DNA of 64,000 bases from Symbiodinium natans (Eukaryota > Sar > Dinophyceae > Suessiales > Symbiodiniaceae), in assembly GCA_905221605.1 (NCBI GenBank), contig CAJNDS010002158.1, positions 124,001 through 188,000 on the forward strand, read 5' to 3'. The notes below the pieces were generated by a model that saw only the letters and a program-made list of their open reading frames with translations, was not told the DNA's origin and did not search any database. Positions 1-10,503 of the stretch are shown piece by piece (the first letter of the stretch is position 1; each line of letters begins with the position of its first letter). The translations under genes were made by a program, and so were the position numbers.

Positions 1-723
1 CCTCGACCCTATAAGCACTATACCTACAAGCAGGTGGAGTAATGGGCAAAGGCCTCCTTCTGCAGCAACGCGAAAACCCAAAACCCCTCCGCTGAAACCC
101 TAAACCCTCGGCCTCATCCCCGGAGGAGCGCGGAAGTCCAGCAGACCGTCATGCACGCACAACCGTAACGGCTAGACTGTGTGTGCCACACATAGTTGCG
201 ATTGCGACGGTTTCAGGTCACTCAGGCAGCGCGCGTGATGGACTTGTATGTTGAACTAAGGCCCGAGTCGTGCTGAGTGACTGAGGTCTCTTCGCCATGC
301 AGCGACATTGGGTCCAGCGCGTGACGGACGTGCATGAGGAGATTCTCTCTCGCCAGAGTTTGGAGTTGGCAGGGCTGGGCTGCGAGATTCACACACACTC
401 ACACTCGTGTGCTCACAAATTTCAAATAGCCTACAGTAAACTCCAAAAAGTTGGAACAGCCGTATCCCCATACCCCAAAAGGGTTACTAAAGGGAATCCC
501 AGCTCTAATCATCCTTAAACCATGTTCCAACTGTCTGGGGTTTACTTTAAACAATACAATGACATACCTACGTGGCTTAGCGTGTTTTACGTTTGTCCAG
601 GTTGCAGTATTGACTGTTGCATGCAGGGAGCGGGTCGGGGGCCTCGTATTTCGAGACTCCTCGGACGCACCCCCTGACATCAGCGATCAGACGATAGGAT
701 CCGAAAGGGGCCCGGTGCTCACG

Positions 724-1691
724 TCACGGGCCGAAGACATGAAGGCTCACTTGGGTATGGCTCAAAAATTGCACCATCTGCCCTCTGCCTTGCCACTGTG
801 CGGGGGCCACCTGGGCGGAGGGGAAGAAGACATCGCGTATGATCATGGGATTTCGGGAAGGTCGGGAACATACCTACACAGCCAACACGGCCCTGCACAC
901 CTCCACTTGCTTGGTGCTCCTGCGGCCAGGGAAGCGGTAGCCCGAAATGGCATCCTTGAAGAGTGCGGCGGTACCCACTGCGGTGAAGTTGAGAAACGCG
1001 TAGCCCATGCCCTGCCTCAGTTGTCCAAGCTAGCTTTTGGCCGAAGGTTCGTCTCTTTCTCCTTGAGGACTGCGGACTCTAAGTGAGCTTAGGATCATAT
1101 TATACCGTCATACACCCTCTTTGCAGCTTCGCCTTAGAATTCACGTCATCTTTCTGGGGCGGGGATGTTGGAGGGGGGGGGGCGGTGCATAGCTGGTGGT
1201 CAGCAAGAGTTTACCAAAACCGCAGGTTGGGGATTCCTAGGAGGCAAAGCGCTGGTCCTACAGAGAAAGCCCAGTGCTAATCATCGAAAATGCTGGTGAC
1301 GCCGATTCATTGGGAGGTAGAAGCAGTCGTACATCCCGGCGAAACCTAGGGAGTCGACAGCATGGAGAATTTCGTCGGTTCGGCATCGGCATGGGATGTT
1401 CTTGATCATGACTGTGCGGACCGATGTGAACTCCTCCTTCTGATGCTCCGAAACTGCCGCGTTTTGCAAGCCCGCCAGGCTCTGCAGACTCTGTGGGCAG
1501 CCTGTCGTCTGCTTTTCGAAGTCGACATCGGAGTCGGTGTACTCCGTGCTCACAGTGCGTTCGCTGAGCGTGTGGCAGATCAGCTTTCCATCTTCATTGT
1601 CGTCGCTGGTCGCGTCTTCGCACGCCACGCGCGGTGGGGCACTGTGGGCACGGCACCGGGCCTCTTCCGCATCCTTGCTGCGGACGCTCAC
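724..1691 (-). CDS. Mei2-like RNA-binding protein (RRM), split by introns
   Basis: The Mei2 C-terminal RRM is a plant/fungal/alveolate RNA-binding domain much expanded in dinoflagellates. The first exon is open from an ATG at 1691 down to about 1290. After an acidic, low-complexity N-terminus it carries the RNP2-type motif TVMIKNIPCRCRTDEILHAV and then GFAGMYDCFYLPMN, the hallmark of Mei2-type RRMs. The RNP1 half lies on the next exon, about 880-1008, as GMGYAFLNFTAVGTAALF. A last exon at 724-810 reads VAPAQWQGRGQMVQFL and ends at a TGA at 724-726. The intron 811-879 would be GT-AG (GTGTAG...CCCAG) and keeps phase 0; the alternative reading meets an in-frame TAG at its donor. The junction between about 1010 and 1290 could not be phased cleanly, so this could be a decayed copy. 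Family call is confident; exon edges and function are not. Confidence 0.78.
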
Positions 1692-1746
1692 CTCAGCAGT
1701 TGCCCGCTAGCTCCATGACTAGGCAACTAGGCACTTTAAACTGAAC

Positions 1747-1971
1747 TTATGCCCTTAAGGCCCTTATAAGGTCTCTGGAGAGCCAAGGCACGTCCAGGAA
1801 GCCGTTCCGAGTTGCAAGCTCCGCTGTGCCATCGTAGAAGGCGATTTGCGGCATGGGAAGCATGTCCGCACCGGGCGAAGTTCCCAGCAACTCGCTTCCC
1901 TGAGTATTTGCGGCTACCGCCCTTGAGCAAAAAAAGGCTCGCAACAGGTGCAATGCCAGGCGCTGGGGCAA
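1747..1971 (-). CDS. Candidate exon, unidentified, 5' of the Mei2-like gene
   Basis: The minus strand is open with a protein-like composition, including GADMLPMPQIAFYDGTAEL and PWLSRDLIRALRA before a TAA at 1747. It lies just upstream of the Mei2-like start on the same strand and could be an upstream exon or a separate gene fragment. No domain is recognised. The opposite strand is also partly open, so the call rests on composition and neighbourhood only. Confidence 0.3.
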   Translation of the reverse strand: MPQRLALHLLRAFFCSRAVAANTQGSELLGTSPGADMLPMPQIAFYDGTAELATRNGFLDVPWLSRDLIRALRA

Positions 1972-2417
1972 GAAATCTCAGTTGTATCCCTGCTGTCCTC
2001 AAGAAGCTCCATCTTACACTACATCTCGTCTTTCCGAAGACCTAGGTTGATTGCTAGCTGCTCCCAAGCACCCGAACGTCCAAAGTCCTGGGGGGGCGGG
2101 TCCTGAAAACTGTCAGGAGTTGAGGGAGGACTCTTGACTGGCTTCGGGGTTGTTGATCCGAGCCCAGAAGCTCGCAACCTTACCGTTGAAGCCGAAACAA
2201 GCCGCAAGAAACTACAAGCAGTAGCGGTTGTTTCGCAGGAACTCTCAAAACCAGCCCGCAACCCCCCACCCTCAACCCCATCTTAGGGTAGTTACATGGT
2301 CCCTTAGTACGGGCCCTTAAACGGGTACGCCTTAAATACCCCGTAGATGCCCTATCACAAATCAAGTGCCCATACTTCCGAACCCTTTAGAGGAGGCGAG
2401 GGACCATACGAAAGGCC

Positions 2418-2523
2418 CATGAAACCGCCCTCAGACCCCAAACCCTAAACCCCAAACCCGAAACCCGAGACCCCAAACCCTAAACCCTAAACCCTAAACC
2501 CGAAACCCTAAACCCTAAACCCG
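2418..2523 (+). repeat. Degenerate CCCTAAA array
   Basis: Telomere-type heptamers with CCCGAAA and CCCCAAA variants. The array lies immediately left of the transporter exon at 2534-2596, that is on its donor side, so in the sense of that gene the intron runs into TTTAGGG. Confidence 0.95.
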
Positions 2524-2533
2524 AACAAGGAGC

Positions 2534-2596
2534 CTAGGGAGAGGTTGACCGACAGCTTCCGGCCAAGATTGTCGGCGATGTAGCCCAAGACAAAAC
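2534..2596 (-). CDS. MFS transporter exon (ProP/MHS-like), motif-A exon
   Basis: Sense-strand reading gives FVLGYIADNLGRKLSVNLSL. This matches the major facilitator loop 2-3 motif A (G-x-x-x-D-x-x-G-R-K) between transmembrane segments 2 and 3. The exon is bounded by an acceptor GGCGAG and a GC donor (CCTAG then GCTCC). It is 63 nt long and starts in phase 1, which fits the end of the exon at 3042-3082. Joined, the two give ...ARPMGG-FVLGYIAD..., the arrangement of proline/betaine and other metabolite:proton symporters. The rest of the protein was not found nearby, so the gene is either very dispersed or a fragment. The substrate cannot be inferred. Confidence 0.68.
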   Translation of the reverse strand, partial: VLSWATSPTILAGSCRSTSP

Positions 2597-2637
2597 CTCG
2601 CCATGAGATGCCCTACAAACAGCGGGGGCTGCGGGTT

Positions 2638-2698
2638 TAGGGTTTAGGGTTTAGGGTTTAGGGTTTAGGGTTTAGGGTTTAGGGTTTAGGGTTTAGGG
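2638..2698 (+). repeat. TTTAGGG array
   Basis: About nine near-perfect TTTAGGG heptamers on the right (acceptor) side of the transporter exon at 2534-2596. Confidence 0.97.
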
Positions 2699-2937
2699 TA
2701 GCCGCGCGATTTAGGTCGTTTTTGCCTCAGGGTGTCTGGGCCTCGGCGCTTGAGGGCTCAGCTTATCACTGGGGGGAGGGAGCTGGAGCTTCTCTTGCCT
2801 GTACATGGCATGTATACCTAGACCTCTAAGTGTGATTCCTTTTTGCGGGCCCCTGCAACATCTGCTGCTGCAGCAAATGAACGACAGTCACTTGTAGCCC
2901 TAAACCCTAAGCCCTTTTATTGCATCAGGACTTTTGC

Positions 2938-3013
2938 AAACCCTAAACCCTAAACCCTAAACCCTAAACCCTAAACCCTGTACCCTAAACCCTAAACCCT
3001 AAACCCTAAACCC
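2938..3013 (+). repeat. CCCTAAA array
   Basis: About ten CCCTAAA heptamers with one CCCTGTA variant, left of the transporter exon at 3042-3082. Confidence 0.97.
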
Positions 3014-3041
3014 CGTAGAGTCGAAGAACACAGGCGCGGGC

Positions 3042-3082
3042 CTCCCATGGGTCGGGCCACGAAGGTGATGGCAAAGCCAAGC
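3042..3082 (-). CDS. MFS transporter exon (ProP/MHS-like), TM2 exon
   Basis: The 41-nt exon reads LGFAITFVARPMGG once its last codon is completed by the exon at 2596. The F(A/L)-x-x-F-x-A-R-P-x-G-G string just before motif A is characteristic of the metabolite:H+ symporter branch of the MFS. It has acceptor GACAAG and a GC donor (GGGAG then GCCCGC). Phase matches the next exon exactly. Upstream exons (TM1 and N-terminus) were not located. Confidence 0.66.
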
Positions 3083-3098
3083 CTTGTCTCCAAATGCT

Positions 3099-3178
3099 AA
3101 ACTCCTCCCTTTGAAAACCACTTTAGGGTTTAGGGTTTAGGGTTTAGGGTTTAGGGAAACTCCTCCCTTTGAAAACCA
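3099..3178 (+). repeat. TTTAGGG array flanked by a 22-bp direct repeat
   Basis: The 22-bp string beginning AAACTCCTCCCTTTGAAAAC occurs exactly at 3099-3120 and again at 3157-3178. Between the copies are 36 bp consisting of a C and five TTTAGGG units. This looks like an insertion with target duplication, or break repair that added telomeric repeats. Confidence 0.95.
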
Positions 3179-3179
3179 T

Positions 3180-3700
3180 AATAATAAACCACGATGCTTT
3201 ATCTTACCTTCGGCTAACAAACAGCAAAGGTAGTAATCCCCAAGGAAAGGATGAGTGCAGTAGGAATAATAATACCACGATACATAATATTCAACAAAAA
3301 CAAGCCTTACACCTCAAACAGAATTCCCGACAAGACGATAGGTAGGACAGGAGTTATCTTGGTTGGAGGCTCTACGCCAATTAACACCTTCGCCCCTCAT
3401 CTTTGCCTTCTGTTTCCTGTATGCGCTGCCCCCCTCCCCAAACCCTAAACCCTAAACCCTAAACCCTAAACTCTAAACCCTATAAGCCCTGTAAAATAGC
3501 AAGTCCAGGGTCGATGTGCTCGAAAAAAAAAAAAGCTCACCTCCAATAAAGGAGCCGGGCCCCTCAAGCAGCTGGGCCCACACAATCCTCCCAGACCCCT
3601 GCGAGGACCCAAAGGCGCAAGCGTAGGAAGGGGGGGGGGGGGGGGTTCTCCTCTTTAACCCTAAACCTCTCTTTCATATATAATTTAAATGTTAAGGAGT
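3180..3700. other. Intergenic or intronic, no gene seen
   Basis: AT-rich sequence, a CCCTAAA array at about 3434-3482, a poly-A run near 3523 and a G run near 3632. No exon with splice sites and a recognisable product was found. Confidence 0.5.
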
Positions 3701-4238
3701 TACTGGGCAAGGTCATTTTTTACTGGGCAAGGTCAATTTTTTACTGGGCAAGGTCATTTTTTTACTGGGCAAGGTCGTTTCGTTCAAAAAAACGACCTTG
3801 CCCAGTAAAAAAAATGACCTTGCCCAGAAAAAAATGACCTTGCCCAGTGAAAATGTTACTGGGCAAGGTCATCTTTTTAATGGGCAAGGTCATCTTTTTA
3901 CTGGGCAAGGTCATTTTTTTACTGGGCAAGGTCATTTTTTACTGGGCAAGGTCATTTTTTTACTGGGCAAGGTCATTACTGGGCAAGGTCATTTTTATTG
4001 GGCAAGGTCACTTTTACTGGGCAAGGTCATGTTTTTACTGGGTAAGGTCATTTTTTTTACTGGGCAAGGTCATTTTTTTACTTGGCAAGGTCATTACTGG
4101 GCAAGGTCATTTTTTTATTGGGCAAGGTCATTTTTCTGGGCAAGGTCATTTTTTTACTGGGCAAGGGTCATTTTTTTTTACTGGGCAAGGGTCATTTTTT
4201 TACTGGGCAAGGTCATTTTTTTACTGGGCAAGGTCGTT
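3700..4238 (+). repeat. 21-bp tandem repeat (ACTGGGCAAGGTCATTTTTT) with internal inverted block
   Basis: I count about 23 forward units of the consensus ACTGGGCAAGGTCAT followed by a T run, with spacing 16-25 bp. Three units at about 3787-3848 are inverted (ATGACCTTGCCCAGT). The junction at 3767-3806 is a near-perfect hairpin: ACTGGGCAAGGTCGTTT, a short loop, then its complement. Variation is mainly in T-run length. The open frames through this tract are translations of the repeat, not a gene. Confidence 0.97.
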
Positions 4239-4339
4239 CCATAAGTGAAATATTTTCATAATGTTGTGGGATTCTTCGGGCGGGTGGGTATTTTTCTGGA
4301 GTAATTTCTTGACAAGTGAATGCTTGGACCTGAGATGCT

Positions 4340-4412
4340 GAACCCTAAACCCTAAACCCTAAACCCTAAACCCTAAACCCTAAACCCTAAACCCTAAACC
4401 CTAAACCCTAAA
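4340..4412 (+). repeat. CCCTAAA array
   Basis: About ten perfect heptamers, between the 21-bp tandem repeat and the long poly-G run. Confidence 0.97.
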
Positions 4413-4573
4413 CCTTACAAACATTTCTTTTGGGGGGCTCTCCTCTTTTGGATCCTTTCAGGGGTCTGGGCCTGTGATTGGGACAAGGAGCCAGCCATCC
4501 GATGCTGAGCCCCCGAAGAAATTTTCGGAGATCTCCTTCTCAACATATCCTTGGTGGGTTTCTGGGCTAAGGG

Positions 4574-4578
<5 letters not shown>

Positions 4579-4645
<67 letters not shown>
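4579..4645 (+). repeat. 67-bp uninterrupted poly-G run
   Basis: The run is a pure G homopolymer at the edge of a TTTAGGG-derived stretch (GGGTTTTAGG before it, GGGTTAGGGT after it). Its true length is doubtful because such tracts are prone to sequencing error, but shorter G or C runs also abut heptamers at 7380, 7680, 16453, 25043, 35287 and 47618. Confidence 0.9.
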
Positions 4646-4646
<1 letters not shown>

Positions 4647-4699
4647 GTTTGGGGTTAGGGTCTAGGGTTTACGGTTTAGGGTTTAGGGTCTATCGGGCG

Positions 4700-5230
4700 G
4701 CCCCGGTACTTTTGCTGAGCAACCAGCTTCATACAATGCTCATACAATGCCTCGCTACAGGCGTGACACTTGCTGAAGACCCTTTCCAAGCATCCATACA
4801 CCCCGAACTCGTACCACTCGAGGGTGTTGCCCAGCAACAGCGGCCATGTTAGCCTGACAAGGTGATGTGGTCGGCTTGATGAGGTTGCTGCGGCTTGCGG
4901 GCATGGGTGTGGGGGAAGGACCCGGGGAAGGATATCTCAAGTATGAACTCAACCCTCCTTGAAACATGTTCCTTAGTATGATCCTTTTAAACCGAAAAGA
5001 AGTTATGTGTATATATATATATATATACATACATATCTCTACATATCTCTCTCACAAGAGCCTACCCAGTGAATAAGACATCAAGAGGGCTAAGGGCTGT
5101 TCTGTGCATGAGGATCCGCGCTAACAAGAATGCAAGAAGCAGATCCGCCATGAAGGACATTTCAAGTGCATACTTGGGCCTTGAAGGGTTTCCTATATAG
5201 CAGCTTGAGGGCCCAATATATGCTATATAG
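4700..5230. other. No gene seen; small AT microsatellite
   Basis: Unique sequence with an (AT) microsatellite at about 5011-5026 and a TATATAG-rich stretch near 5190-5230. No supported exon. Confidence 0.45.
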
Positions 5231-5235
5231 GGCAC

Positions 5236-5550
5236 AAGGACCCTTGGAGATGATCTTCAGGTCTACGTTCAAGAAGTAGACTTCTTGGCACATCTTCCCC
5301 CCCTTCGCTGCAGCGAGTTGAAGCCTTTTGAGCTTGCGGGGGGGGCACCCAAGAACGAACCCAGCCTCAAGAAAGACTTCAGGTCACTGACGTAGCTGGG
5401 GGCAGGGGCTTTCACGGCCGTCTCCACGTCCACCGTCATGGATTCCAGGCTAAGATGCGAGGATCTATTTTCGTCTGGGCGACGAGAAACAAGTCCTTGC
5501 TTGGGCCACAGGAGCTGCAAGCAAAGCCGAGCTGCCTTGGACCATGACAC
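5236..5550 (-). CDS. Candidate coding segment, unidentified
   Basis: The minus strand is open with GC-ending codons typical of exons here. Peptides such as SMTVDVETAVKAPAPSYVSD and LKSFLRLGSFLGAPP are visible, and after a frame change EVYFLNVDLKIISKGP. A splice junction or a frameshift near the C run at 5335-5345 would explain the frame change. No domain is recognised. Confidence 0.33.
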
Positions 5551-5559
5551 CTTTCCTCA

Positions 5560-7900
5560 GGTCCTTCAAGTATTCTTATGGCTGATATATCGTTGCTTAT
5601 TTTGTTACTATTGTTCCTGTTGTTGCTACTGTTGCTGTTCTGAGTATGAAGTGAGGAAGTGGCTCAGGTTCAGGGAATGCGGGGGATCTCGTGCCTTGGT
5701 TGAAGGGATCTCGTTTGGCCGTGTGGGCTCAAGAACAGGGATCCTTTGGGAGGATTTCAGGGGTTTTGCGAGCTACCGAGCGCCCTGCTCTCGCACATGT
5801 GGAGCAGGCCGAAGATACTCTCACCGCCTGCATCGTGGACAGGCGTAGACTTGTCTTTTTGCATTGAAATCAGGATTCCCCACTTCTTGCCCAGAAGGCC
5901 CTCGTCGGTTGGGTCAAGATCCATGCGAAACTCGATCTACTATGCGTGGTCACATGCCTGCCTCGCAAAAACAATGCCCAGAACCCCAGATACGGCAAAC
6001 CTGCTATCCTGGTAACGTGCCTTGCCTCATTGCCTACAAAAGATGCTGTCTGCACGCCATGCCACACATAGCGCGGCACCCAGTGAGGTGCAGCACTCGC
6101 AAGCGAAAGCAGTGCCGGCCTTGTCACGTGGCGTGCGAGTACGAGAAACCGAAGATTGATCTTCGGCAACGATTCGCTTTTTTGGGGAGGTCCTCCGGCC
6201 AGGGCTCCAACAAACCTTTGTAGACCCGACTCCTTGGTTAAGAATGTGACAACCCCTGATCCAGGCTAGTATGACAATCCCTACCAGCAGTGCTTTTTTC
6301 GCACCTGTAACTCGCCACCGCAACGTGCCTCACCTATGATCGCAATCATCAGGCATCATACTTCGAAGTGCTCCGAACCAAAAAACCCTCAAACGCAAAC
6401 TCCCCGACTAAACCCAATCGCGCTCTCGGGCACACCTTCATTACAGAGCCCCATCGCCTTGCGCCCACTTAACCCCCCAAACCCAAAACCCTAAACTTGC
6501 AAACTGCTCCCAGGGGCCCCCTGCGCAAGAACCAGCAGCACCGGTCCGAGAGCAAGCGCTGATGGTCTGCCCGGACTTCACCTCAGATGGACTGTGTGAT
6601 AGAATTGCACCGCAGGGCGGCACCACGGGCTTGGAACGGTGATTGAGCTGTAGGGGTTTCCGAAATGAGGGGCACCTTGGTGGGGTCCTTGTTCTACGGG
6701 AATCCTACTACTTGGGGGTCTGTAAGGTGTCCCTTGTTTTCGATTTTTAGGGAAAATTCTAAGCTTGGACGTCGGAATGCTGAAGGGTGTAGGACATGGT
6801 CACTTCTCTAATCTAGGGCCCTTCTTGGGTATCCGAAGTATTAAGGGCCGCCTGATAACAAGGACCCCCCACAAAAAATTAGAAGTGACCGTATGGGGTA
6901 GGGTTTATGTTGATCAGGGATGCTTGCTCGCGGAACGATGGTTTTCGATCCAGCAATGGCCGAACCAACGAGCACTTCAACCCCTCGTACCACAGACCCA
7001 ACCTCGAAACCCATGATGACGGCGCGCAGCCTGAGAGTACTGGTAGTGGTAGATTTTGGGGCTGCTAAGGACACCCCTAGATTGAACAACGATGCATACA
7101 TGAATACGCACACCACAGCTATTTAAAGGTTTGAAGCCTTGAAGCCACTTACCAAATATTCACCCTGCGGTGTGGGTACGAAGGTGGCGGACTTGCGCGA
7201 GGATCCCGAACCTCACAGGTGTGCAGTGAGGAGTTGCTTGGAGCTACCTTGTACGTGGGGAGCCACTATCCCTTGACATTTTCTTGATTCAGGGTTCACA
7301 GGGTTGAGGCCCCGAAACGCCCCTGCGTGTACCATTACTAAAAATAAAGACTCATAGGCCTCAGAGGCCTAATCGTTGGGGGGGGGGGGGGTTTGTGAGT
7401 GGAAGCTTGCTCGATGACTTTGCGACAACCTGGCTCGGAAGCTTCTGGGGGGAGGGGGGGAGGTCTCAAGCTACTTGGGATACTATCCAATCCCTCTAGT
7501 CAGCACACGCCATTTCTACCTTCAAAGGGACCCCAAGAAGGCACTGGCTTCGGTCAGAGGGTTTCGGATCTCGTCTCCCACTTTCACGCTCGCACAAAGC
7601 AGACAAGTCCGGGGGGGGGCGGGGGGGGGGGGGGCGGGGGGCGGGGCTTGGGGGGGTTTATGGTTTACAGCGCGCTGGGGGGGGGGGGGGGGGGGCAACC
7701 CTAAACCCTAAACCCTAAACCCTAAACCCTCAACCCTCAACCCTCAACCCTAAACTAAACACTAAACCCTAAACCCTTCTGCGTGTTCTTGGCCCCCTGG
7801 CATGTCATCCGTCAGCCAGCACTTGGCTTTCTGTGCCCGGCTGTGGCCACGAAGATCCACAGATCGCAACCTCAGATAACCCGAGACATGCGACATGAGG
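5560..7900. other. Repeat-poor to repeat-rich tract without a supported gene
   Basis: Contains one family-A element (6653-6748), G runs at 7379-7391 and 7613-7695, and a CCCTAAA array at 7698-7776. A short plus-strand stretch near 7180-7212 (KVADLREDPEPH) has plausible splice edges but is too short to call. Confidence 0.4.
6653..6748 (+). mobile_element. Family A MITE-like element
   Basis: Runs from GGGGTTTCCGAAATGAGGGG to GTTTTCGATTTTTAGGG. It shares the internal blocks (CACCTTGGTGGGGTCC, ATCCTACTACTTGGGGGTC) with copies at 42740, 50782 and 58421. The ends are imperfect inverted repeats (GGGTTTCCGAAA against TTTTCG...). Confidence 0.75.
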
Positions 7901-7910
7901 GGCATCTAGA

Positions 7911-8033
7911 CCCAGACCCCTGGGAGGATCCAAAAACAGATCCCCTTAAGCCCCTTCCTAAGAATGACCCAATATAGTAGTATAGGGGTACTATTTGGGG
8001 GTTCTATCTTTTGGATCCTCCCAGGGGTCTGGG
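7911..8033 (+). mobile_element. Family E element with strong terminal inverted repeats
   Basis: Starts CCCAGACCCCTGGGAGGATC and ends with its exact complement, GATCCTCCCAGGGGTCTGGG. The 123-bp element has a second copy at 55543-55660, inverted in its internal part (the AAGGGGATC and TACTATTTGGGGGTTCTAT blocks are shared). No open frame inside, so it is non-autonomous. Confidence 0.9.
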
Positions 8034-8112
8034 TAGCAGTCACACTTGGCCCCACAGATGCCAATGCTCTAGACCCCAAGATGCTTCTGTCCAAACTTGT
8101 ACTGGAGCTCTT

Positions 8113-8169
8113 AAGGTTTAGGGTTTAGGGTTTAGGGTTTAGGGTTTAGGGTTTAGGGTTTAGGGTTTC
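8113..8169 (+). repeat. TTTAGGG array
   Basis: Eight heptamers, the last with a TTTCGGGG end. Confidence 0.95.
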
Positions 8170-10240
8170 GGGGAAGTATCATACTCTCAGAACCCCGGGT
8201 GAAAGTTCGAGCTTCCCTGGCCCCTGCCGAGAAGGACACCACTGCTAAGCAACGACCTCATGGTCTCTATGAAACCTTCCGCCCTTGAAGTCCTTAGAGC
8301 AAGAAGAAGGCCTCCATACGCTGTCTCTCACATGCCTCGCTCCGAAAAGAAGGCAAAGAACTACTGTGCATTGTTTGTTTCATATCTTAACAGGTACTTG
8401 GGGCAATTGCCGAACCCCCCCAATGAGCGAAGACCTGTGAGAATGTTGTAGTTCTTTATAACTCGAAATCAGGAAAGTACAATCTTACCGCCAACTGCCC
8501 CGTGAACCTTAAAGTAGGCCCCAAGCCCGAACTGGGGCTGCAGTGCACCACGCCCTGATTTTGAAAACACCCTGAACCAGCTTCTGGGTATGTGTTGCCC
8601 ATGAACTTCTCAAGTAGCCCTAAACCCTAAACCCTAAAACCTAAACCCTAAACCACCTTCTGCCGCCCCGAGGCTGCTTCAGACGGCCCAAGGGAACCAG
8701 GGGCGGTGGGCTCAAGGGGCCTCCAGCGTCCACGTGGCCTTCGGGCCTCAAAGCTTTAGGGTTTTTGGTATTTGGAGTTTAGGGTTTAGGGTTTTTAGGG
8801 CCTTTAGGCCTTCGGGTGCTTTTTTTGGCGTTCTTCTAGCCATTGTTTCGGGTAGCAACCGGGAGGTTAGGGCTTAAGGTTTGAGGTTTGAGTTTACATA
8901 TGGCAGGCCCCAGCACTCCTTGGGGTCTTCCTTGGGGTCTAAGGTGGCTCTATAGTCTGCCCCACCCGTAGCATGATTTACAGGGTGAGACAGGCCAAGC
9001 AGCCCTGGTTCTGCGTCATGGGTGGGTATTTAATTGGGTTGTGTATGTAAGTAGGGGAACTGTAGTTCGATAGAACTGGCTGCAGCCTCGTTTGAGGTGG
9101 CAACACAAACACACACATATGTATATATAAATATATACGTATAACCAACTCATGAATGAAGCAAACGAATTTAGGTAAACCTCCCGACCATGTGCCTTCC
9201 AAGTATACTCCCCTTAGAACCTTCATGAACATATGATTTGGAAACGTCCCTTGGGTTATATATGAATAAAAAACACAAACGCTTCCTAAGAAAGGCTATG
9301 GCCAAGGGCTTCGAACTTGTGACGTTCCGAAGGATCTCAAATCAAAGGCTTTGGATCCGGCTTCGGGTTCGAGCCGTGCAGGGCTTTCAAGTGTCATAGC
9401 AAGCGCCTCAGCCCTAATTAGGCATGCTGGACAAACGTAGGATTATGAGTATTCGGACGAGAAATGATGAGAATGATGATTAGAGTTATCATTCTTGTCT
9501 TGAAAGAAACAACCCGCACATCCAGCCCTTCCCAAGGAACCCTTCAGTTTGCATACTGGGCCCCGTTCAAGCGCAGGTCTTGAAGATGCGGGCATGCCTT
9601 GCACAGCACCTGCATCTTTGGGGTCTTCGGGTTACGGGTTTCGGGCTTTAAGGCATGGGTTTAGGGTTGAGGGTTGAGGGTTGAGGGTTTTGGTTCACAC
9701 TTTGGGCCATGGCGCAAGGTCTCAAAGGAAGATTGAAATCACTTTCAAGCAATCCCTGGGCGCCCCTGAGCTCTGATGACTCTAGAGAGCATGCCTTCAA
9801 CGAAACCTGGAGTCGCGCCAAGCAACCAACTGAAACCTACGAGCCGAAAACCTTCAGTTGTAGAGTCACAGGCACAGACAGGCTTAGGGTGGTTTAGGGT
9901 TTCGGGTATATTCAGGGCCCGCAGGCCTTGGCTCAGAACTTTTCACATCGTAAGACACTTGGGTTTGCCACCCTTGATGCCTGGGCCTTTGTGCACTCAA
10001 CCAGAACCCCAAAAGACCCCCCATGCTCAGCCTATCCTACTCTCTAGACCCGAAGAAATATCTACACCCACCCTTCCTAAACCCACCTGTACACAAAGCC
10101 TTGAACCATCCTAAACCCTGAAGCCTGAAGCCTATACCCTAAACCAAAAACCAAAAAACCCTAAACCCTAAACCAAAAAACCAAAAAACCAAAGAACCCT
10201 AAACCCTAAACCCTAAACCCTAAACCCTAAACCCTAACCC
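8170..10240. other. No supported gene
   Basis: Short heptamer arrays at 8617-8655, 8755-8795 and 10138-10248 (the last mixed with AAACCAAAAAACC variants), a TA microsatellite near 9116-9140, and otherwise unique sequence. Open frames here have no matching splice structure or recognisable motif. Confidence 0.4.
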
Positions 10241-10245
10241 TCAGC

Positions 10246-10334
10246 CCCAAGCGGCCTCGAAGTCCTTCCACGTGGCGGTGCAGCGGCCCAGGGTGAGCTC
10301 GCGGAGGCCGCAGGTACGGGGCAGCTCCTCCCAG
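10246..10334 (-). CDS. Candidate leucine-rich-repeat exon
   Basis: Sense reading WEELPRTCGLRELTLGRCTA followed by TWKDFEAAWG fits the L-x-x-L-x-L-x-x-C spacing of an LRR strand. A GC donor (TTGG then GCTGAGG) falls before the stop. The island is bounded by CCCTAAA at left and TTTAGGG at right, the exon signature in this window. A second frame is also open, so confidence is moderate. Confidence 0.45.
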
Positions 10335-10503
10335 GGTCTTAGGTTTGGGGTTTAGGGTTTGGGGTTTAGGGTTTTTTGGCTTGGGGGTTTAGGGGGTTTT
10401 AGGGGGTTTAGGGGGTTCAGGGGTTTGGTCATTTTTGCCACCCGCCCTAGCTGTGAAGACGCAGTGCAGGGCGCACCCTCGATGAGGGTATTTCGGGTTG
10501 AGG

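Noticed and set aside
451-1086. A 211-codon plus-strand open frame
   Set aside because: It is antisense to the Mei2-like exons, which carry the recognisable RRM motifs on minus.
3700-4238. CRISPR-like array
   Set aside because: Units are contiguous with only T-run length variation and no unique spacers; three units are inverted; the context is eukaryotic.
3798-4248. Open frames of about 130-150 codons on plus
   Set aside because: They translate the 21-bp repeat (periodic LGKVIF / WARSFF), so they are not protein genes.
4474-4665. Glycine-run open frame
   Set aside because: Translation of the 67-bp poly-G run.
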